Numbered from the stretch's first letter, positions 1-11,220 are shown. The stretch: DNA of 64,000 nt from Sarcocystis neurona (GCA_000727475.1 KL647303.1:2544773-2608772); one strand, 5' to 3'. The notes: generated by a model not told the origin, from the sequence alone. Translations and numbers: made by a program.

Positions 1-85
1 TAGGGGCTGGCACCCAAGCGCCGAAGACAGCGGGGCAACAGCGAGTCGCGCAGCAGGGACTGAGACGAGGAAGCGCTGACTGCAG

Positions 86-484
86 GAGCCGCAGCAGCTG
101 CTAGGTGTCAACGAAGACGCACAAAACAGCGAGACCGTAAGCACGCATGTACCCACACAAAGGCACTGGCGTATACATCCATATATATGTACATATGCAT
201 GTACAAACGAAAGCTTGCATATACGCATACATACACGCATATATGTATATATATACGCATGTATACACCATATATATATACATACAATCCATATATATAT
301 ATATATATAGACCATATATTAAGACATATATATATATATATATGACAGCTTCTCGCATTTGCAGCAGCAAGGGTTGTCCGTAGAGGAGGAGAGAGAAGTC
401 GTCTCGGACCACTCGCAGATAGAAATAGACAACCGCCTTCTGCAAAGTAAACACACGTTATCTGGGAAGCACCGCAAGCAGTAG
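86..484 (+). CDS. 3' terminal exons of a gene entering from the left edge
   Basis: Two small exons fit together. The first, 86-136, follows the acceptor CTGCAG, reads EPQQLLGVNEDAQNSET and ends at a strong donor GTAAGC. The second, 365-484, follows the acceptor CATTTGCAG and reads 39 codons, beginning QQGLSVEEEREVV and ending GKHRKQ before TAG at 482-484. Both junctions are phase 0. The intron (137-364) is mostly TA microsatellite. The peptide is acidic and polar with no low-complexity run, quite unlike the surrounding repeats, which argues that it is real coding sequence. Bases 1-85 may be intron or another exon: all three plus frames stop before 105 (61-63, 77-79 and 102-104). The product is not recognised and the rest of the gene lies left of the window. 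Confidence 0.5.
137..350. repeat. TA-rich microsatellite inside the first intron
   Basis: Alternating purine-pyrimidine DNA with several (TA)n runs, such as 289-309 and 328-343, mixed with ATGTATAC-type units. Reading frames through it give Tyr/Ile/His strings and are not genes. Confidence 0.8.
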
Positions 485-1155
485 TAATAGAAAAACAATT
501 TCGTTTGCACTTTGACTTCCCCTTTTGTGTAAGCACACTGCCGTTACATGTTCATCACGTCGACCGCGATGCTAGTGCTACCCAAGCGTGCGTCCCTGCA
601 GCACCAGAGCAATATATATATGTATTCGCATAAAGCAGTTTACACACACCCGTGTGTACACTTTTGTATATGTATGTAAATCTCTACCTGTATACGTGCC
701 CGTCTCGTCCTCTCTTTCGCAGATACGTGTTCACTGTGTACACATTGTCCTACGGGGAATATCAAGAGAGAGAGATTCACGCAGGAACCTGTGCACAAAT
801 ATAAAACAGCATCAACGGACAGACACGTACACATCCCAATGTAGGTACTATATATATACACACAGTATATATATATATGTATTTATGGATATACACACAT
901 GTGTGTATACAGCTATATATATATATACACGAAGGTATGTTTACGTGTTCATTCGAGTTGCGTTCTTACTTACACACACGCCTCGTACGTATATGTACGC
1001 CACATGCCGTAGTAGGCACGCACACGTTTGTAGTCACAGGTAGACACACTCAGACGCACATATATACATGGATGTATACATAGTTGTTGCCTGCTCATAG
1101 ATAAAGACACGCAGAAGGCGCCGCGCACGCCCGCAAACGCATGCAAAAAGTAGGG
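485..1155. other. intergenic, no gene seen
   Basis: Contains TA/CA microsatellite patches at about 845-930 and 1050-1080 and otherwise unremarkable DNA. The open frames here are microsatellite-driven (Tyr, Ile, Thr, His) and are not annotated. Confidence 0.6.
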
Positions 1156-1159
1156 GTAC

Positions 1160-1480
1160 CTCTAGGGGGCCGCCGGCGTGGTAGCAGTTGGCATCAATTG
1201 CGAAGGGTTTCTTGTTCCATATCCAGACAGCGACTGCAAAGGCAACACGCAGCAAGAAATCAGAAGTCGGCGGCTGCCGTGCCTCGGACAAGTGTCGCTT
1301 GCCATCCTGCTGCGTAGACGTCAACGATCTTCTGCTGCCGTCGCCATTTGCAAACCAGAGGGCAGATGCTGCTGCCGCATCGCCGCTCCTGAGGTTGCTG
1401 AAGAGAATCGTCTGCGGCACGAACGTCTACGTGTTGCACAGAAGTGACCCCTGCACTACAAGCCAGACGCTCCACTACGC
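1160..1480 (-). other. coding-like island, strand uncertain
   Basis: A GC-balanced island between TA-rich blocks. On the minus strand a frame preceded by the possible acceptor GTGCCGCAG (about 1410) stays open for some 80 codons. It includes a hydrophobic stretch reading LLRVAFAVAVWIW, which could be a membrane anchor, followed by a possible donor CTAGAG/GTACCC. Two plus-strand frames are also open across most of the island, so strand and frame cannot be settled by eye. No family is recognised. It could be an exon of a small gene or a relic. Confidence 0.25.
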
Positions 1481-1499
1481 ATAGCCTCGACCCGCGCAC

Positions 1500-2171
1500 G
1501 TGCACCTGCACAGGTGTGTATATATATATATATGTGCATATGTATACATATACGTGGTTGCTCAACAATTCACATATATGTATATATTTATATACATATA
1601 CGCTGAAATCTATAGGTATACCTACATATATATACATATATATATACGTATACTGCTAGATATCTATATATGCGCAGGTACCTACAAGTGCACATAGACA
1701 TACACATATTTATATATATACACACACATTCGCATATAATATATATATATATATATACCTGTGAATATGTATATGTAGAGAGATATTCAGAGGTACACGT
1801 GTATGTACATATATATGTATACCTCTAGGTATCTCTCCCTCTGTATGTACACTTATATCTGTAGCTGCCTTTATGCAAATAAGCATTCGCAGGAGCACGT
1901 TTGTAAGGTTGCCTTGCAGAGGGACATCATTTCCCATAGTCTTGAGGAACCTTTCACGGTCTGCGTCCGCGTGCAGAGCTGCTACCGGTGCACCGCTCTC
2001 TGTGCAGCTCTCATCTGCAGACACCAGGTCGCTGTTCACACGCACACTTTACATATATTGTGCCTACTTACATGTGTCCTTGTCCTCTGCGTATACACAC
2101 GCACGCATCGCTACACAAAACTCGAGGCGTACGCACATATCCACGCATACACACGTATAGAAAAGTCCCCG

Positions 2172-2202
<31 letters not shown>

Positions 2203-2870
2203 GTATATGCAAGCTCCCATAGACGGGCACATACATATCGCACACCTGGATATACAAAAGTGCAGACGTCCAGAAATAAATATATATACACACCCCCGGA
2301 GGCAGACACATACATTGGTATACATACACGCACACACAGATAGACAGAAGTACGCACGTACACAAGTAGACCTACGTGCACTCACCCACAGCCACGAACG
2401 TCCAGGGGATATGTATAGCCAGACACAGGTGGGCAGAAGTATATCCAAGCGTAATCACGTACACACAGACACACGTATTCCCGTCCGTGTACACAAACAC
2501 AGGTGCAGGTGTTTCAACTCTTCGTGGTGAGACAAGTACACGGGTATAACGACATACGCACACATCTGCCATATATATATATACTCACACACACAACCAT
2601 AGATAGTGGTGCAATTCTTATATACACATTTTCTTTTTGTATTTGTGTGTATATACGTATGGGCACCTAAATCCGTTCAGACATGCGCACAGCCATCTAG
2701 ACACCGGTAAAATGTAAATGCACGTACAAACTGATACCTACGCACACTCCTGTACGTACTCGTTGAGGCGAAGGATTCTACACAACCACACAAACACACA
2801 TTCATACATCGTCACATATGCAGGAAGGTGCCGGCGAACTCCGACACAGACCCCGTCTCTCCTCGTCACA
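1500..2870. repeat. TA and CA microsatellite-rich intergenic block
   Basis: Dense (TA)n patches (1515-1535, 1625-1660, 1735-1757, 2572-2583), a clean (CA)n run at 2176-2202, and ACACGTAC-type tracts. Nothing gene-like is seen. Translations are Thr/His/Tyr/Ile strings on one strand and Cys/Val/Tyr strings on the other. Confidence 0.75.
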
Positions 2871-2883
2871 GAGATCCACTAAA

Positions 2884-3161
2884 CTAGAGATACTCTTGCT
2901 TGATATAAACACGTCCACGTCCAGCAGGTTGCTCCGCCTTCTCTCTGCGTGGTAAAGACTTGTCCACGCCCACAAGCCTTTTACTCCAGAAAATCACTCC
3001 TTCTGTCTGTGTCTGAGCTCGTCTCTTACTTGGCTGCCCCTCAAGGAGAAATCGCCGCGGGCGCTGCTGCAGCTGCATGTCACAACGCACACATATTCAC
3101 CGGCACCAGGGGCGCCTTCTGGTCAGCAATCGACATGCAGCGGATCTACAAAGACATATGA
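2884..3161. other. coding-like island, strand uncertain
   Basis: On the plus strand, after the acceptor-like TCTGTGTCTGAG near 3015, a frame reads LVSYLAAPQGEIAAG and runs to TGA at 3159-3161, as a terminal exon might. On the minus strand a frame with an internal ATG reads MQLQQRPRRFLLEGQP before a GTAAGA donor. Both look more protein-like than the flanking repeats. They overlap, so at most one is likely real. No homology is recognised. Confidence 0.2.
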
Positions 3162-4005
3162 AGAAGCCAGACGGCGACGACACGTTTTCGGGGACGTCAC
3201 CTATATACGTGCTTCCCGCGTCAATTCCCCAACTACGTATAAGTTTGAAACATAAGACGCATGTGTAAGACACTCACGCATCATCAGTGGGCACGCATGC
3301 GTTGAGTCGCTTCGACGCACAGAGAAACTGTACACTCACATTACATATATATATATATATATATATGTATATCAGTTCAGGTGTCAGTACGTAGACATAT
3401 GAGAAAGGATAAATACAGACACACGGACACAAACCTACCCACTAGGAATTATACGCACACAGACACAGACAGACAGACACACGTGCATGCGCCGCCACAG
3501 TACACACGACGCGACACTATATCTACCTGCTCATGTACGTACAAAGAAACACGTGGACAGGTATTTTTGTCGCATCTCCTGTTGATGCTGAGATACGTAG
3601 GGGGGCGGCTGGGGGTGGAAAGGTCAAACAGCAAAGTACAGGCATATACAGACGTACAGATGTAGACAGCAGGCTCGCACAGACACGCACACACGGACAC
3701 ACAAAGGTACCGTCACATACATATACGTAGTTTTATATGTATGTATGTATATATATACATATATTTGTGCCGTGTGTATACATATATATATGTACATTGA
3801 TATGTATGTATGGAGATGAACGCCTGCCAGTACGTCCAGACAGAGATGTGCAGCAACAGACGAGAAGGTGCACATGCACGCCCAAGTGTAAAGTTGAAAA
3901 GTTGCCATGTACGTTTTTGCGACGGACACAACACCTCCTGGCACTTTTTTTGTACAAGTGAGCGAGTTTCACGCACGGACACGTCTATGAGTGTATCCAC
4001 GTACA
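3162..4005. other. intergenic with TA runs
   Basis: Contains a (TA)n run at 3344-3366 and TATATG/CATATA patches at 3735-3810. No convincing gene is seen. Confidence 0.6.
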
Positions 4006-4007
4006 AC

Positions 4008-4815
4008 CGCAGAGAGGGAGGACAGACAGAAAGAGAAAGACAGAGGAGGAGGGGGAGAGACAGAGAGAAGACGGATATACGAGGAAGAGAGAAAGAGAGA
4101 AAAGAAGAGAGAGACAGAGAGACAGAGAGAGAGAAAAGAAAAAGAGAGAGGAAGAGAGGGGAAGAGAGAGAGGAAGAGAGAGAGAGAGAGGAAAGAAGAG
4201 AGAGGAGGAGAGAGGAGGAGAGAGAGGAAGAGAGAGAAGAGAGAAGAAAAGAAGAGAGAGAGGAAGAGGGAGACAGAGAGACAGAGAGAAAGGGAAGAAG
4301 AGAGAGGAGGAGAGAAGAGAGACAGAGAGAGAGAGGAAGGAAGAGAAAGAGAGAGAGGAAGAGAGAAAGAGAGAAAAGAAGAGAGAGACAGACAGAGAGA
4401 GTGAAAAGGGGAGAAGAGAGAGACAGAGAGGGAAAGGAAGAGAGACAGAGAGAGAGAGGAAGAGAGGAAGGGGGAGAAAGAGAGGCAAGAAGAGAAAGAG
4501 AGAGAGGAGGAGAGAGAGGAAGAGAGAATGGAAGAGAGACAGAGAGAGACGAAGAGAGAGAGAGAGACAGCGAAAAGGGGGGAGAAAGGAGGAGAGAGGA
4601 AGAGAGAGAGAGAGGAAGAGAGAAAAGGGGAGAAAGAGAGAGAAAGGAAGTGAGAAAGTGAGGAAGGGAGAAAAGAAGAGAAAGAGAGGAAAGGGGAGAA
4701 AGCGAGAAAAGAAGTGAGGAAGGGCGAGCCAAGAAGAGAGAAAGAGCGAGAGAGAGGAGAGAAGAGAGACAGACAGAAGAGAAGAAAGAAGAGACAGAGA
4801 GGAAGCAGAAACGAA
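4008..4815 (+). repeat. ~800-bp polypurine (GA-rich) tract
   Basis: The plus strand is almost purely G and A here. Irregular GAGAGA, GGAAGAGA and GACAGAGA units are broken only by scattered C (as ACAGA) and rare T. The minus strand is the matching polypyrimidine. Open frames of 280-340 codons on both strands (Arg/Glu on plus, Ser/Leu/Phe on minus) simply reflect the lack of stops in such a tract and are not annotated as genes. Tracts like this can adopt triplex (H-DNA) structures. That is general knowledge, not shown here. Confidence 0.9.
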
Positions 4816-5424
4816 CGCTTCACCTCACCTCACCTCACCACCACCACCACCCGCATGAGTTTCTTCGATCAATCTGCACCCGCGCTTTTATCTCCGCTAG
4901 TAGCACCACTTGCCTCCTCGCTTTCCTCTCTCTCTCTCTGTCTCTTGGGGACCGCCGACACCACGACGCATTTAAACAAAGACGTATGTCTTTCAGCATA
5001 CACATGCCGACTGATCTGCCGGTAATATTCATCAGTACACGTATAAACACACACAAATATATACCTCAGTTTATATGCAAATATATATACACATATACGT
5101 ATATATATGCATACGTATATGTCTATATATACACGTACATGTATATATACATACATACATGTGTATATGTATACGTATATGTGTACATATATATATACGT
5201 ATATATATACGTACATGTATATATATATATACATACATGTGTATATATATACGTATATGTGTACATATATACATATATATACGTATATGTGTATATATAT
5301 AGGTAGATATATATCTGCGTACGGGCAGCATTAGATAATTATATGTGTATGTAAAGAAATTACGAACCTCAGACACGGTGCAGACCCTGTGCCACTGCCT
5401 TTCGCCGTTGGTCGACAGCTGCTC
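4816..5424. repeat. short spacer then TATACGTA-type array
   Basis: After a CACCTCACCT microrepeat (4820-4850) and a short unique spacer, 5055-5315 is an array of TATATACGTATATG-like units. TA steps are regularly interrupted by ACGT, GTACAT or GCATAC, giving an alternating purine-pyrimidine block of about 260 bp. Tyr/Ile/Val open frames run through it on both strands by virtue of the repeat only. Confidence 0.8.
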
Positions 5425-6243
5425 CATCTCCACGCATTATCCTTCGCCGCTGTTGCTGTTTAGGTCTGTCTGTCCTTAGTAGCTGCTCTGCTTCTGTCGC
5501 GATTGCTGCTGTGTTTTTCGGTCGTTTCTTCTTGTCTTCTTCTCCTTCTTCGTGTCTCCTGTTTCCGCTGTCTCACGTTTGCCTTCTCGTGTTGCGGCCC
5601 TTATCACGGCTGCCGCAGCTGCTGCTGGCGTCTCTCGCCGCAGCACGTGTGCGTTCGAGCAATTCTGCGTTGTCTGCTGCTGAAACTATTGCAGCGGGTC
5701 TCTTTCGCCTGTCTCTGCTGCTGCTGCTGGTACTCCTCCTCCTCCTCCTCCCACGCAGATCCCTGCTGTGGGCGGCTGCTCTGCGGCTCAGGAAAAGGAT
5801 GAGAGGAAGCAGCCTGCCCGAAAACACTGCCCGGCAAACGTGTATCTCTACACTTGCGCTGCGGCGTCTGCTACGGCTGTCGCAGCTGCTGCTTCTGTCC
5901 TTGGCGGTCCCGTCCCCTGCTGCTGGCAGCTTGTCTCCTGCGACTGGCACTCGCTTCGTGCTGCTCCTCCTGCGTACCCTTTTGCTTCCTCTGCTGCGCT
6001 TACCTCGCGCTGCAGCTCCTTCTCAGGCTGCCGCTTTTGTTTCTTCTGGTAGCGTGCAGCAGCTGCTTCTGCTGTCACTACTGCTTGTGCTTCTGCTGCT
6101 GTCCGTTCTCTTGCCTCTCCTTCTTCTGCTCTTGGCTACCCCGACATCACTCCTGCTGCTGCTGGTGGCGGCGTTCGAATTTCCCCTTGGGCTGCTCTTG
6201 TTGCTGCCGCTCCTGCTGCCCCCGCATTTCTTCGCCTTCCCAT
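5425..6243 (-). CDS. probable small multi-exon gene, function unknown
   Basis: On the minus strand an ATG at 6243 opens a frame that includes AAQGEIRTPPPAAAG. Further down, separate minus frames carry polar, Glu/Gln/Lys-rich stretches typical of coding sequence: YQKKQKRQPEKELQREVSAA near 6040-5980, and a Glu run followed by YQQQQQRQAKET near 5750-5690. These lie in different frames, so a gene here needs introns that I cannot place with confidence. CAG runs are on the minus strand, matching the sense-strand habit of the better-supported genes. The plus strand gives one 246-codon Leu/Cys/Ala frame (5511-6251), which I regard as the shadow of CTG triplets. No family is recognised. Confidence 0.3.
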
Positions 6244-6642
6244 GGACGTGATTTCGCTCAAAAAGTCTCAGAGATATTCAACGATGCAACTATACATACA
6301 CATATATACATACACAAATGCCTGACTACAGCGTTAATATGTAGCGGTGTCGATTCGGTATACACACACGCCACCCATCCTCCATAAACAAGCCTACTCA
6401 CACGATATCTACAACTCTTCGTTACACACACACATATATATATCGGTGTGTGTGGGCCTGCAGACATGCGTGTGTCGACTCGAACAAGCTAAAGAGGGAG
6501 AAAACAAGCACGTAGACAGACGGGAAGGGCGTGGGGGGGGGGAAGGCAGAAAGCAGTACGTGGAGAGATAGCTACAGAGAGAGGCTGCGGTCACTGATGC
6601 TGGAGAGTTGACCTGCGGAGCCAGTAGCGAGAGAACGCGCGC
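6244..6642. other. intergenic, TA/CA patches
   Basis: Contains short (CA)n/(TA)n patches (6425-6445) and a G run at 6531-6542. No gene is seen. Confidence 0.5.
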
Positions 6643-7330
6643 ATGCGTCACTTCTTCTACAGGGACGGAGGCCAAAACCAGGTGGATACTTCTCCCTCCC
6701 CTGCGGATGTGTCTACACAGAAGCCCCAGGGAATTCTACGTGTGGCTGCTGCGTGTGCAGACGACTACCCGCAGCCATACGCGCATGCAGCTGTATTGCG
6801 AATGCTCAAACGGACACACACGTATCTACTGAGGTGCGTGGAGACACACTTATGTGCGTACGAATATATATACACACGTGTGATAAGACGAACACATATA
6901 TATGTGATAGGTACGCATGCTCGTATACACATGCCGGGAGGAGTATACATGTATATGTGAGAATGGTAGGCATGCAGATATGCGTATAGACGCGGGGAAA
7001 TGGAGAGGCAAGGAGAAGACCAGTGGTGGGTTCCGCCTGCCGCCTTAGCTACACAAATATACACGAAGCCAGCTGTAATGACGAGGCAGGTGTGGATGCT
7101 TTCCTCTCTATCTCTATCTGTCTTCTCCTCTGTACTTCTCTCTGTCGCCTTCCCTGTTAAAATCATATATACACATATTTTGTGCAAGCCTTCGCACAGG
7201 AAGTGGGGAGACGATCCTCCCGCGCAGGTGGGTGCGTGCCCGCCTACGAGTGTCTGCGACTCTTCTTCAGCAGCACGCCCTCTACACCGGGAAGCACACG
7301 GACTCACTGCTGTACGTGGCCAGACAGACA
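6643..7330 (+). other. candidate plus-strand exons, unassigned
   Basis: An ATG at 6643 opens a frame beginning MRHFFYRDGGQNQVDTSPSP and continuing through about 55 non-repetitive codons. A second ATG at 7000 reads MERQGEDQWWVPPAALATQI up to a CAG/GTGTGG donor. A short exon-like piece, 7201-7228, lies between the acceptor TTCGCACAG and the donor CAG/GTGGGT. Together they could be pieces of one small gene interrupted by TA-rich introns, but the phases were not all reconciled. No homology is recognised. Confidence 0.25.
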
Positions 7331-9010
7331 CACGTACGACCAAGCAGTGTACCCGTTTATATCTACGTAGAGAAAGAAATACGTATGTATGTACAACCTG
7401 CTCTACTATCTGCATATGTCTATACCTACTTTTACGTATATAAATATGTGTATGTGTACAAGGAGACAAATCTATCTGTCTCTCTCTACATATATGGAAA
7501 GATAGAGAAATCTCTCTACCTCTCTCCTGTCTATATATGTGGATACGCACAGACTGTTGCAGGCTACTGTGGTATAGAGACAACTGTGTACGTACAAGCT
7601 ATTCTTCTACTGGGATGTATTTTTACCGACACCCATACATATATGTGTATATATATGAACGTACAACTGCGTGTCTATATAAACACAATTACGAACAAGT
7701 ACAAGCACACGGTGGTGCAGGTGACTCCCGTCTACGTATACGTAGGCATATAAAGAAACATCTAGGCATGTAGACGCTACTGCTAGTTCTGCACGCGTGT
7801 ATGTACATACGTACGTACACGTGTATATATGCATATATATGGGTAGGTGTACGTAGAAGCATACATATACATACATACATACACATACGTATGAATACAC
7901 ACATAGGCCCTCACGCTGCTCTACTGACGACCTTCCTCTCTCTCTTGCTCTCTGTCTCCCAGACTCTCTCCATAGGAAGGTGTACTGGTGTTAGTTGGTA
8001 GCTTCCTCCTCGTCTTCCTCATATATACAGGCACCACCCCTGCGTACACGTCCCGACATTTATATTTCTACGTACGTACAGAAGCACCATGTACACATAC
8101 ACATTCATGTACATCGTGTAGACATACATACATATATATACATATGTATATATATATATATGTACAGAAGTCCGTACCTGTACACATACATATATATATA
8201 CAGATATAGGCACGTTTTATCGTGTAGAGGCGTATAAAGGTATACGTACGTAATGTACGTATACACGTGTATGCAGGTGTGTGTATATAATCACTTACAG
8301 GTGTATCGCAGCTTCTGTCCACCTTGTGGTCGACTTTGTAAGACACACAAATGTGTCGCATATATATGAAAAGTTCTATGCCGCCGCTGCTGCAGCTACT
8401 CGCATGCAACAGAAATGCAGCGACAAACGTGCACATAGATATATATATATATATATAACTTTGTCTCTGTCGCGTCTGGAGAGGGGGACCCCACTTTACA
8501 CGCGTGTATACGTCGTTGCAAGTGTACACCCGCGCACACTTATATATATAGAGAGAGAGATGCGGACGTATCCATACGTATGGATCTCTGTATAAATGTG
8601 TGTCCGACAAAAGGGGGCTATCAATCTGCCTTTCTATATATGTAGATGACCACGTACACATACGTGTGGATCTCTGTATACATGTGGATACGACGTCGTT
8701 GCACGTATGTATCGGCGCATGCATACATGTATATATATGTATACGGCCACGTACACATACGTGTGGATCTATCAAAAAGTGCGTGTACGACAGAGGTCTC
8801 TGCGCAGTCGTGTGCGTCCGGGTTCATCGGGGTGAACTGCTACGACCATGTATCTATCTATTATCTACATATATATTATGCATATGTGGGCAAATAGATG
8901 GATAGGTAGCTGGATAGATAGCTGGATAGATAGAGCGCCTGTGTGAGTCCACGGACATGCATGCGTCGTAGAACGTATCTGTAGATCTGTAAAAACACAT
9001 TTGAGCACGG
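7331..9010. repeat. microsatellite-rich intergenic block with ~90-bp irregular repeats
   Basis: TA/GTAC/CATA patches occur throughout. A motif of the form CATACGT(A/G)TGGATCT recurs near 8573, 8660 and 8757 (spacing about 87 and 97 bp), flanked by similar CCACGTACA sequence, so this looks like a decayed tandem repeat. A possible exon at about 8302-8440, after TTACAG, reads CIAASVHLVVDFV, but no gene model was possible. Confidence 0.55.
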
Positions 9011-9016
9011 GGGTGG

Positions 9017-9270
9017 TTTTTAGTTGGACAGGCGCTACTGCTGCACTGCATTTATTTTGGAGAAGAAGAGCCGCACGAGGTTTTAGTTGGACAGGCGCTA
9101 CTGCTGCACTGCATTTATTTTGGAGAAGAAGATCCGCACGAGGTTTTAGTTGGACAGGCGCTACTGCTGCACTGCATTTATTTTGGAGAAGAAGATCCGC
9201 ACGAGGTTTTAGTTGGACAGGCGCTACTGCTGCACTGTATTTATTTTGGAGAAGAAGATCCGCACGAGGA
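9017..9270. repeat. 63-bp minisatellite, four copies
   Basis: The motif TAGTTGGACAGGCGCTACTG recurs at 9021, 9084, 9147 and 9210, exactly 63 bp apart. Copies are nearly identical: one G/T change (GAGCCGC versus GATCCGC) and one C/T change (CTGCAT versus CTGTAT) are visible. Because 63 is a multiple of 3, the array is open on both strands. The plus strand gives a 21-residue unit containing SWTGATAALHLFW. The minus strand gives one containing LLLQNKCSAAVAPVQLK. Whether either is translated is unknown. Confidence 0.95.
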
Positions 9271-9399
9271 AAAGACGCCGCATGCACGCGAGGTGCTAGC
9301 GTGCCCAGCGGAATAAGAAGAGAGGAGAACAACTGCTCGCGCTGCTGTAGTAGACAAGGCAAAGGGCGACGCACGTACAGACACACCTGTTATCTACAG

Positions 9400-10560
9400 C
9401 TATTGGTAACTTTCACTGTGTGTGGTCCGTTGGTTTCTTGTCTTCACCAGCAACGCGTACGATCCTGCTGCCTGCCGATTATCGTCTGTCCAGATGTTGC
9501 TCCACACACGAAATTGCTGCTGCTTCCTTTGCGCCGTACATTCGGGTTCGTGCGGCGCAGCTGCTTCCTGCTGCTGTCGCGACAAGTGACGTCTGTTCCT
9601 CCACGGCTGCTGCAGGTGCCCTTGTGCTGCTCTTGCCACTGCTACTGCTACGGATGCTGCGCTGCGGCTGCTGCTCCTGTGCTTGCCGCGGCTGCTGCTG
9701 GCCCACTGCGGCTGTTGCTGCGCCTACAGCGCGGCTGCTGCTGCACCTGCAGCTGCTGCGACCGGTGCTGCGCCTGCGGCTGCTGCGGCTGCTACTGCAC
9801 CTGAGGCTCCGGCCGCTGCTGCTGCATTGGCGGCTGCTGCGGCTGCACCTGCGGCTCGAGCCGCTGCTGCTGCACCTGCTACGGCTGCTCTTGCGCCTCC
9901 TGCGGCTGAACTTGCATGCTGTGACCCGCTCTTGAGTGTGTGTCTGATGTGGCTGCTCTGCTCTTGCGCGTTTGCTCCAGCTCTGCTGGGGGCATGCAGT
10001 TCGCGTGCGTTTCTATGAACGGGCGTATGTAAAGCTTGAAAAGAAGAACTTCTCGAGGCAGATGCTGCACCTCTTTGGTGGGTACTGCAGTATCTGCTGC
10101 ACCTGCTGTCAGGGTCCCCTGCTTCTCCGCAGCCGTCGCTCTTCGCCCCAGTGGCTGCTGCTGCGCGCGTTTTGCTGCTGCTGTTGCCGCTGCTGCTGCC
10201 TCCCTTCATTATTATTTGGACAACGTTGACTCTGACTGTGCTCGTCCGCCCGTGCGTTGTTGCTGCAATTGAATTTGTCGACTGCTGGACGTGAACGGCG
10301 ACACTGCGGCGACCCTCCCGTCGTTTTTGTCCCTTTGCTGCCGGCCTGTCGCTGCTGCTGCCGTTGTGCTGGAGTGCTGCTACGGTGTTATGGCGGCTGC
10401 TCCGACTCGTCTGCCGCTGCGTTCCACGTCTGCTGCTGCTGCATTGCCTGTGGATAATGCACACCTCCGCGGGTCTGCCTAAACTTTCTCCGTTGCAGTT
10501 TTTTTTCTTCGTGCTTTGACATGCCGCGGCTGCTTCTCCTCGAGCTGATGCCGCTGTCAT
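9400..10560 (-). CDS. probable Ala/Ser/Gln-rich gene, divergent from the GDT1 gene
   Basis: An ATG at 10560 on the minus strand opens 278 codons ending at 9724. The N-terminal half is Ser/Arg/Gln-rich (for example KNCNGESLGRPAEVC) and the last ~70 residues are almost pure Ala with Gly and Val. Downstream, a minus frame in 9639-9400 is rich and varied (for example QQFRVWSNIWTDDN, ending HSESYQ before TAG) and looks like a terminal exon, so the poly-Ala end is probably spliced through rather than the true C-terminus. CAG runs are on the minus strand, as expected for a minus-strand gene here. The product is unknown. It would be head-to-head with the gene starting near 11.2 kb. Confidence 0.35.
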
Positions 10561-11220
10561 CGCTTCTCTCCCCCGCCTGCCCCGTTTTTGGCAGTCGTTC
10601 CCGCTCGTTTCCCCCCACTTCTTCGTTTCGCTCCGTTTCCCAGTCTCCTTCCTTTCTTCCTCTCTGTCTTCCGGCTCCTCTTGTCTCTCTGCTCCTCCTC
10701 CGTCCTTCTTCTCTGCATATTCGCCCCGCCGTCCCGCCCTTTCCCTTTTCCATTTGTAAGCGCCTCTCTCTTATGTGTGCCTCCGCGTCCCTTCTTCCAC
10801 CGGCACTTCTTCTCCGTCCGCTTCTCCCTTTCTTGCATTCCTCCTCGTCCTCTCCTCTCCCCGTTTCTGCTTTTGCCTGCGTGTGGGGCTGACTGCTTCT
10901 CTCTCTCCCTCTTCTCCGTCAACTCTTTTACTTTCTCTATTTTTTCCTCCTGCTCTTGCTTGCTTCTCATCGCCGTAACACCGCAGCAACGGGTCTTCGT
11001 CCCAACTTCACGCATTCTGCCCTCTCGAGGCAGCAGCTCTCCCAAATGGCGCTGCAACATTGTCGCTGGTGCTGCTGCTGCGCTGCAGCTGCCTGAGCAC
11101 TCTCGTCTGCAGCCGCTTTTTCAACAACTGGGAGACTCTTGCTGCTGCGTCTACGACTGCCGCTTCCGCTCTGTCGTTGCTGCTGCTGCTCCTCCCGCCG
11201 TGGTGTTTGCTGTCTCTGCT
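10561..11220 (+). promoter_or_regulatory. pyrimidine-rich spacer between divergent genes
   Basis: The plus strand from about 10,560 to 10,970 is strongly C/T-rich (TCTCCCTC, CTTCTTCC and similar units), so the minus strand is polypurine. Charged Lys/Arg/Glu frames on minus and Leu/Ser/Pro frames on plus are products of this bias. The position between two head-to-head gene candidates suggests a shared 5' region. That role is inference. Confidence 0.4.

Noticed and set aside
2064..2530. Several overlapping 100-180 codon frames
   Set aside because: Driven by (CA)n/(TA)n microsatellites: Thr/His/Tyr on plus and Cys/Val/Tyr on minus.
3713..4823. Open frames of 280-340 codons on both strands
   Set aside because: They arise because a polypurine/polypyrimidine tract contains almost no stop codons. 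Composition is only Arg/Glu/Lys or Ser/Leu/Phe/Pro.
5511..6251. 246-codon Leu/Cys/Ala frame on plus
   Set aside because: Typical read-through of CTG triplets. The minus strand is more protein-like, and the start codon has no support.
8780..8835. EGF-like pattern CASGFIGVNC on plus
   Set aside because: Matches C-x2-G-F-x-G-x2-C but lacks the preceding C-x-C and other cysteines, and sits in a microsatellite-derived frame. Probably chance.
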